The notes beneath the pieces were generated by a model. It searched no databases and was not told where the DNA came from. It saw only the letters and a program-made list of their open reading frames with translations. The translations under genes were made by a program, and so were the position numbers. From assembly GCA_021802165.1 (NCBI GenBank), contig JAKAAU010000037.1, forward strand, positions 1 through 9,787: a stretch of DNA of 9,787 nt, given 5' to 3'. Shown in pieces: positions 5,923 through 9,787 of the stretch (position 1 is its first letter; every line of letters begins with the position of its first letter). This DNA is from Thermoplasmata archaeon (GTDB taxonomy: Archaea > Thermoplasmatota > Thermoplasmata > Thermoplasmatales > Thermoplasmataceae).

Positions 5923-6798
5923 ATGGATGCCGATGTAAAAAATAAATATATTCTCGCCGGCAAAATAGGCAGAGATGCACTGGAATACGCTCAAACACTC
6001 ATAGAGCCAGGCGCATTATTCTATGATGTTGCAGAAAAAGCAGAGCAATTTATCCGGGATAAGGGTGCTGTACCATCATTTCCGGTCAATTTATCCATTA
6101 ACAATGAAGCCGCACATTATACACCATATGAGGGGGACAAAAAGAAATTCAAGACCGGTGACCTTGTTAAAGTAGACCTCGGAGCTATGGTAGATGGCTA
6201 TATGTCGGATAACGCCGCTACCATTGAAGTTGGAAATACCGGTAATTACAGTGACCTGATAGATGCAACAAGGGATGCCCTGAACTCCGCCATAAAAATA
6301 CTGCGCCCACTTATTAATATATATAGAATTGGAGAAGAAATAGGGAATGTCATAACATCCCGTGGATTCAATCCCATAAAAAACCTCGGTGGACATGGAA
6401 TTAACCGCTATGATCTGCACTCTGAAATTTTTATACCAAATTATGATGATGGGAACGATGAAACAATAAAAACGGACAAGGTTATTGCAATTGAACCGTT
6501 TGCCAGCACAGGCATAGGAATGATACATAGCGGGCAGATGGGGAATATTTACATTATTGACAAGCCGGGAGTAAGGGACAGGGATGAGATTTTATATAAA
6601 AATTTCAATACGGCTCCATTCGCCGAAAGATGGGTTTCCAGGCTGATGAAAAATGATCAGGAGTACATAAGGAAGAAAATGTCAACAAAATATGTTTCAG
6701 GATTCCCTGTATTGAAAGAACACAGCAAGTCGATGATAGCCCAGTCAGAACATACTATAATGGTACTGGGAGACGAAATAATTGTTACAACAAAATAA
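5923..6798 (+). CDS. map: Methionine aminopeptidase, type II
   Basis: This 291-residue enzyme removes the initiator methionine from new proteins in the cytoplasm. All five metal ligands of the pita-bread fold are visible: D85 (KVDLGA), D96 (MSDNAA), H158 (GGHGIN), E191 (IEPFA) and E276 (QSEHTIMV). H65 (NEAAHYTPYEGD) and H166 (DLHSE), eight residues after H158, match the substrate-binding histidines of the family. The type II insertion is the helical segment of about 60 residues between the E191 region and the C-terminal glutamate (about 219-272, including FAERWVSRLM). Archaeal enzymes are of this type and about 290-300 residues, so the protein is full length. The ATG at 5923 directly precedes conserved N-terminal sequence. 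No clear TATA box lies at the usual spacing, so it may share the upstream transcript. Its TAA abuts the convergent thymidylate kinase stop with no gap. Confidence 0.95.
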   Translation: MDADVKNKYILAGKIGRDALEYAQTLIEPGALFYDVAEKAEQFIRDKGAVPSFPVNLSINNEAAHYTPYEGDKKKFKTGDLVKVDLGAMVDGYMSDNAATIEVGNTGNYSDLIDATRDALNSAIKILRPLINIYRIGEEIGNVITSRGFNPIKNLGGHGINRYDLHSEIFIPNYDDGNDETIKTDKVIAIEPFASTGIGMIHSGQMGNIYIIDKPGVRDRDEILYKNFNTAPFAERWVSRLMKNDQEYIRKKMSTKYVSGFPVLKEHSKSMIAQSEHTIMVLGDEIIVTTK

Positions 6799-7419
6799 TT
6801 ATTTTTCAATAGTTTTATTTATTATATTTTCGGCCTTATAAAGGACATCTTCCATTGAACTGTTTGCATCTATTTTTTCAATTTTTATCTGTTTTTGAGT
6901 AAACATTTTCATGTTACCCAGGAAGTATTCATAGTAATCCTGTATCGCTTTCAACCCTTCCCTCTCCTCCAGAATTGATAATTGCTTTCCCCTGAAATTC
7001 AAATTTTTCCTGCTATTCCTTATTCTTTCCAGGGCAACATCCAGATTGGCATCAAGATAAATTATCATATCTGGCAATTTTAGCATTTTTGATACTTCCA
7101 TCATCCAGAGTACCGTTTCCTTCCTATCCCCAAAAAGTCCCTCAATCATGGGCCCTTCATAGGCAATGGACGATGCAAGATACCTGTCGCATATAACATT
7201 TTTATATCCATTTATTTCTTCCTGGTGCTCCAGCCTGTCATATGTGAACAGGAAAAAATTATAAAATGAATTGGAAGGGGTACTGAGGGTTTTCAGGTTT
7301 GCCAGCTGGAATTTATCAGTCGGCTCCCTGGTGAAGTGAATGTTATTAAATATTTTCCTGAGTGAATTTACAAGTGTTGTTTTTCCTGACCCGTCAATGC
7401 CTTCTATAGTGATAAACAT
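6799..7419 (-). CDS. tmk: Thymidylate kinase
   Basis: This 206-residue enzyme phosphorylates dTMP to dTDP in DNA precursor synthesis. The P-loop is GIDGSGKT (7-14), REPT is at 31-34, YDRLEH at 60-65, the nucleotide-binding CDRY at 77-80 with SSIAYEG following, and YLDAN at 121-125. The lid region at about 131-145 is Arg-rich (R132, R134, R137, R143). The P-loop lacks the Arg found in eukaryotic enzymes while the lid supplies arginines, the bacterial-type arrangement. Length is standard. The start ATG at 7419 opens directly on the conserved FITIEGIDG and has a TATA-like box about 25 bases upstream. The Lys/Ile/Asn-rich C-terminus gives T-rich plus-strand DNA that could end the convergent map transcript. 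Confidence 0.95.
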   Translation of the reverse strand: MFITIEGIDGSGKTTLVNSLRKIFNNIHFTREPTDKFQLANLKTLSTPSNSFYNFFLFTYDRLEHQEEINGYKNVICDRYLASSIAYEGPMIEGLFGDRKETVLWMMEVSKMLKLPDMIIYLDANLDVALERIRNSRKNLNFRGKQLSILEEREGLKAIQDYYEYFLGNMKMFTQKQIKIEKIDANSSMEDVLYKAENIINKTIEK

Positions 7420-7424
7420 TAAAT

Positions 7425-7450
7425 GGTTATAATTAACGGTTATAAATTAT
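7425..7450 (-). promoter_or_regulatory. tmk promoter with a tandem GGTTATAA repeat
   Basis: On the plus strand GGTTATAATTA (7425-7435) recurs as GGTTATAAATTA (7439-7450), a 14-base period. Read on the minus strand, the distal copy contains TTTATAA about 25 bases before the tmk ATG and is the likely TATA box. The proximal copy covers the expected initiation region. The repeat could be chance in AT-rich DNA. Confidence 0.4.
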
Positions 7451-7483
7451 TATTTATGTACCATGTCCATGGAAATTTAAAAT

Positions 7484-7500
7484 AATTATTAATAGTAATT
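7484..7500 (+). promoter_or_regulatory. TATA-like box and short inverted repeat before the HTH-CBS operon
   Basis: TTATTAATAG (7486-7495) is centred about 26 bases before the ATG at 7516. It lies inside a 5-base inverted repeat, AATTA (7484-7488) and TAATT (7496-7500). Binding there would cover the TATA box, so the HTH protein encoded just downstream could repress its own operon. That is an inference. Confidence 0.35.
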
Positions 7501-7515
7501 AATTATAACATATAA

Positions 7516-8094
7516 ATGCTTCCTAGTATTGAAGAATTAAGAAAAATGCGAAAATCACTGGGTATAAGCCAGAAAGAACTGGCCCGTATCAGTGGGGTCA
7601 GCCAATCTTATATCGCAAGGCTGGAGAAGGGTGAAATCAATCCTGCATACGATAAGGTAAGAAAAATTTTTGAGTATCTCAACAATTCTGGAAACCGTGC
7701 CAAGGATATAGACATAAAGGCTGAACTTATAATGACAAAAGACGTTGACACATGCGAGATGAACGATTCCATAATATCAGCACTTAACAGGATGAGAGAA
7801 AAAGGATATTCACAGCTTCCCGTCGTAACATCGGATAAGAGGATTATAGGAACTATTACAGAATCCAATATTAATGACATGTTAATAAAAGGGACAAGCA
7901 TAGAATCGCTGAAACATCTCATAATAAAGAAAGTTATGGGCAGTGTTCTACCGCAACTTGACAAGAATAGCCCTATATCCATGATATACCCCCTTTTAAA
8001 ATACTCCAATGCAGTTTTAATAGTTGATGGGACAGAACTTAAAGGAATAATAACCAAAGCAGATGTGCTTAAAGCGGTTGAAACATATGGGTAA
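7516..8094 (+). CDS. Transcriptional regulator with XRE-type HTH and paired CBS domains
   Basis: This 192-residue protein has an N-terminal helix-turn-helix (about 5-58), seen in GISQKELARISGVSQSYIAR with LEKGEINPAYDKVRKI following. Two CBS repeats follow: about 68-125 (IMTKDVDTCEMN, then GYSQLPVV, IIGTITESNI) and about 136-190 (VMGSVLPQLDKNSPISMI, then AVLIVDG, LKGIITKADV). CBS pairs bind adenine nucleotides, S-adenosylmethionine or similar ligands, so this is probably a metabolite-sensing DNA-binding regulator. The architecture is a known archaeal class (I recall COG3620). It is the first gene of an operon: its TAA lies 8 bases inside the start of carS, and carS in turn overlaps pth2. The ligand and targets cannot be read from sequence. 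Regulation of its own operon, and so of lipid synthesis, is the natural guess. Confidence 0.9.
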   Translation: MLPSIEELRKMRKSLGISQKELARISGVSQSYIARLEKGEINPAYDKVRKIFEYLNNSGNRAKDIDIKAELIMTKDVDTCEMNDSIISALNRMREKGYSQLPVVTSDKRIIGTITESNINDMLIKGTSIESLKHLIIKKVMGSVLPQLDKNSPISMIYPLLKYSNAVLIVDGTELKGIITKADVLKAVETYG

Positions 8095-8644
8095 TATAGT
8101 ACTTTTTACATTATATGCAATAATTCTATTTGCTCCTGCGTTCATAGCCAATCCCGGTGCTGTAATAACCGGCGGGCACTGGGTAATAGACCGGGGAAAA
8201 ACATACAAAGGCAAACGTATACTCGGAGATGGGAAATCATGGTCCGGATTTATAGGAGGATCTCTTATAGGAATATTATCAGGAATAATAATTTACTATA
8301 TTGTTATAGTGCTGAGAATTCCATATCCTGATTACGGAAAAAACATTATAGACGCTATACTTGTCCTCATACCAATGAGTTTTGGCTCACTTCTGGGGGA
8401 TATGTCCGGGTCCTTCATAAAGAGAAGAATAGGGATGAAGCGTGGAGCCCGCGGCTCAATACTGGACCAGTGGCCATTTGTTATAGTATCTTTCCTGCTG
8501 GTATTCATATTTGCAAGGGGATTCTTTATGCAGCTCTATGGAGACCTTATACCTGTTGCTGTAATATTGATTATAACGCCGCCAATACACAGGGGCGTAA
8601 ATATACTGGCATACAAATTTAAAATGAAGGATGTTCCATGGTAA
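8087..8644 (+). CDS. carS: CDP-archaeol synthase (CTP:2,3-di-O-geranylgeranylglycerol-phosphate cytidylyltransferase)
   Basis: This 185-residue integral membrane enzyme activates archaetidic acid precursors with CTP before polar head groups are added to archaeal ether lipids. It has about five membrane spans. Conserved family blocks are ANPGAVITGGHWVIDRG (21-37), GKRILGDGKSWSGF (42-55), FGSLLGDMSGSFIKRR (99-114), MKRGARGSILDQWPF (117-131) and TPPIHRGVNILAY (164-176). The Gly-Asp and Asp-Gln residues in the cytoplasmic loops fit the CDP-alcohol-forming active site. I choose ATG at 8087, which overlaps the end of the regulator gene by 8 bases and opens straight into the first helix. The in-frame ATG at 8063 would add eight basic residues (MCLKRLKH) and a 32-base overlap, with no family support. 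The 3' end overlaps pth2 by 7 bases. Confidence 0.93.
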   Translation: MGNIVLFTLYAIILFAPAFIANPGAVITGGHWVIDRGKTYKGKRILGDGKSWSGFIGGSLIGILSGIIIYYIVIVLRIPYPDYGKNIIDAILVLIPMSFGSLLGDMSGSFIKRRIGMKRGARGSILDQWPFVIVSFLLVFIFARGFFMQLYGDLIPVAVILIITPPIHRGVNILAYKFKMKDVPW

Positions 8645-8988
8645 AAATGGTGATTGCTGTAAGAAAAGACCTCGCAATGGGGAAAGGGAAGATAGCTGCC
8701 CAGGTGGCACACGCAGCGGTAGCATGCACACTTATATCTATGAAAAAGAATAAAAAAACTTTTAATGAGTGGTATGAAACCGGACAGAAGAAAGTAGTTG
8801 TAAAGGTAGATAACCTGCAGGAAATTTATAAAATCAAGGAAGAGTGCAAAATTCTTGGAGTTATAAGTGAAACAATAACCGATGCAGGATTTACGCAGAT
8901 TATCCCCGGCACAGTAACATGCATAGGCTTAGGCCCTGATGAAGACGACCTTCTCGATCAGATTACAGGGAGTTATGGATTGCTTTAG
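8638..8988 (+). CDS. pth2: Peptidyl-tRNA hydrolase, archaeal/eukaryotic type (Pth2)
   Basis: This 116-residue enzyme releases tRNA from peptidyl-tRNAs that drop off the ribosome. Family motifs are complete: VRKDLAMGKGKIAAQVAHAA (8-27) with the conserved Lys and H25, QKKVVVKV (50-57), and TDAGFTQIIPGTVTCIGLGP (81-100) with D82 and T86. Length matches the usual 115-125 residues. Unlike bacterial Pth, this fold is shared by archaea and eukaryotes. The ATG at 8638 lies 7 bases inside carS. A purine-rich AAGGAT a few bases before it could act as a ribosome-binding site, as expected for an internal operon gene; ATG at 8647 is the alternative. No strong terminator follows, only a weak 5-base stem with a 7-base loop starting near 8993. 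Confidence 0.96.
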   Translation: MVKMVIAVRKDLAMGKGKIAAQVAHAAVACTLISMKKNKKTFNEWYETGQKKVVVKVDNLQEIYKIKEECKILGVISETITDAGFTQIIPGTVTCIGLGPDEDDLLDQITGSYGLL

Positions 8989-9065
8989 CCATGCATTCTG
9001 TTCATGCAATTTCAAATACCATGCTAAATTTCTCAGTTATATAAAATAATCTCAGGAAATAAAAA

Positions 9066-9075
9066 ACTAAATACA
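9066..9075 (+). promoter_or_regulatory. TATA-like box of the DUF763 gene
   Basis: ACTAAATACA is centred about 26-27 bases before the ATG at 9097, separating this gene from the pth2 operon. Confidence 0.4.
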
Positions 9076-9096
9076 TTTTATGCTTGATGCTATATT

Positions 9097-9787
9097 ATGC
9101 AAAATCATGGTTCTTCAATAATGCCATTGCATTACGGGCATCCCCCGGAATACCTCTATAAAAGAATGGTAAAACTCGGCGGAATTATTTCAGATCTTAT
9201 GATTCAGAATTACAGTGAAAACTTCTTCCTTGAAAAAATTGCAGATCCGTTCTGGTTCCATTCATTATCATTAGCTATTGGATTTGACTGGAATTCCAGC
9301 GGAACAACAACTGCCACACTGAGTGCATTAAAAGACCATATCAATAGGGGCGATAGTTTAAGGATTATAGGAGGAAAAGGGAAGCATATGGGAAATATAG
9401 GGCAGGAGATCGCCATGATAGAATCTGAAGGAAATATTGAGGATAAATATCTCTACCGGATAAAGAAGGATGCGAAATCAATAGCAAAGGTGGATGAAAA
9501 GCTGCTCCAGGACGGATTTAACCTTTATATGCAATTTATTCTGATGGATTATAAAGGAAATTATACAATAGTCAACCAGGGCATGAATACTGTTTCAAGC
9601 CTTGCCAGGCGGTACCACTGGAAAAATAATGATATTTCTTTATATGATGATAAAAGGAATGGCATTTCCGGCTACGAAGAAAATATTGCACTTGACCTTT
9701 CAACCAGAAAAAGTGAAAAAAATAGGGAAGGAATAATAAATATAATACAGGACAACCCTATAAAATACAGCAAACAACGTTCACTGG
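9097..9787 (+). CDS. DUF763-family protein, N-terminal 230 residues (runs off the window)
   Basis: The reading frame is open from ATG at 9097 to the right edge without a stop; TGA at 9085 closes the frame upstream. The 230 visible residues follow the DUF763 pattern: an N-terminal PLHYGHPPEYLYKRMVKLGG (10-29), DPFWFHSL (50-57), GFDWNSSGTTTATLSALKD (62-80), GGKGKHMGN (92-100), QGMNTVSSLARRYHW (161-175) and DLSTRKSEKNREGI (200-213). The family is widespread in archaea and scattered in bacteria, and its function is, to my knowledge, not established. Conserved His, Asp and Trp residues in the first 70 positions and the repeated Gly-Lys cluster suggest an enzyme or nucleic-acid-binding role, but that is speculation. 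Family members are usually around 350-420 residues, so roughly half is missing here. A possible alternative start is ATG at 9121, but the MQNHGSSIMPLHYG opening fits the family better. Confidence 0.85.
   Translation, partial: MQNHGSSIMPLHYGHPPEYLYKRMVKLGGIISDLMIQNYSENFFLEKIADPFWFHSLSLAIGFDWNSSGTTTATLSALKDHINRGDSLRIIGGKGKHMGNIGQEIAMIESEGNIEDKYLYRIKKDAKSIAKVDEKLLQDGFNLYMQFILMDYKGNYTIVNQGMNTVSSLARRYHWKNNDISLYDDKRNGISGYEENIALDLSTRKSEKNREGIINIIQDNPIKYSKQRSL

Noticed and set aside
6091..6528. Minus-strand frame opposite methionine aminopeptidase
   Set aside because: The plus strand holds the complete set of metal ligands. The antisense translation has no recognisable features.
7608..8057. Minus-strand frame opposite the HTH-CBS gene
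   Set aside because: It is a shadow of a well-supported gene with clear HTH and CBS motifs.
8063..8086. Upstream in-frame ATG as the start of carS
   Set aside because: It would add a basic MCLKRLKH stretch and deepen the overlap with the regulator gene to 32 bases. ATG at 8087 opens directly into the first membrane helix, as the family expects.
8989..9096. Gap between pth2 and the DUF763 gene searched for a small RNA or a strong terminator
   Set aside because: Only a 5-base stem with a 7-base loop and the TATA-like box of the next gene are visible, with no T-run or conserved RNA box.
1..9787. CRISPR array, tRNA or rRNA genes
   Set aside because: No regularly spaced direct repeats and no tRNA or rRNA signatures were seen on either strand.

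Overview
The window looks like chromosome from a thermoacidophilic archaeon of the order Thermoplasmatales, most likely Ferroplasma or a close relative. That is an inference. It rests on the archaeal gene set (CDP-archaeol synthase CarS, Nob1, type II methionine aminopeptidase, Pth2, DUF763, a fused ETF beta-alpha protein), the low GC content, the heavy use of ATA and AGG codons, and TATA-like boxes placed about 25-28 bases before the start codons. That spacing points to largely leaderless transcripts. No 16S sequence is present, so the genus is a guess.

Left part (1-2497). The first 110 bases carry a hairpin and a GTAGTTGAC end typical of the right end of an IS200/IS605 (TnpB) element; its tnpB would lie outside the window. 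Directly after it starts a two-gene electron-transfer operon: a small Rieske [2Fe-2S] protein, joined by a one-base overlap to a fused electron-transfer flavoprotein (beta then alpha). The 347-base gap that follows is not empty: its minus strand holds a decayed C-terminal piece of a DDE transposase (IS4/IS1634-like).

Middle part (2498-7419). An unrecognised 193-residue protein faces nob1, the rRNA-maturation nuclease gene, which carries an in-frame TAA at codon 22. Next come a TauE/SafE-type permease facing an E1-like (MoeB/ThiF/UbaA) adenylyltransferase, a small four-helix membrane protein, methionine aminopeptidase, and a convergent thymidylate kinase. Three convergent pairs end within 2 bases of each other or overlap; in two of them one palindrome supplies both stop codons.

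Right part (7516-9787). A tight operon encodes an HTH-CBS regulator, CarS (archaeal membrane lipid head-group activation) and Pth2 (peptidyl-tRNA recycling), with 8- and 7-base overlaps. A DUF763 gene with its own promoter runs off the right edge.

Most of the window is housekeeping. The points most worth a second look are the interrupted nob1, the Rieske/ETF fusion pair, the possible TnpB right end next to that operon, the CBS-regulator/carS/pth2 coupling, and a pair of inverted repeats in the 5196-5339 divergent promoter region. I did not find convincing evidence of a wholly new multi-gene system.
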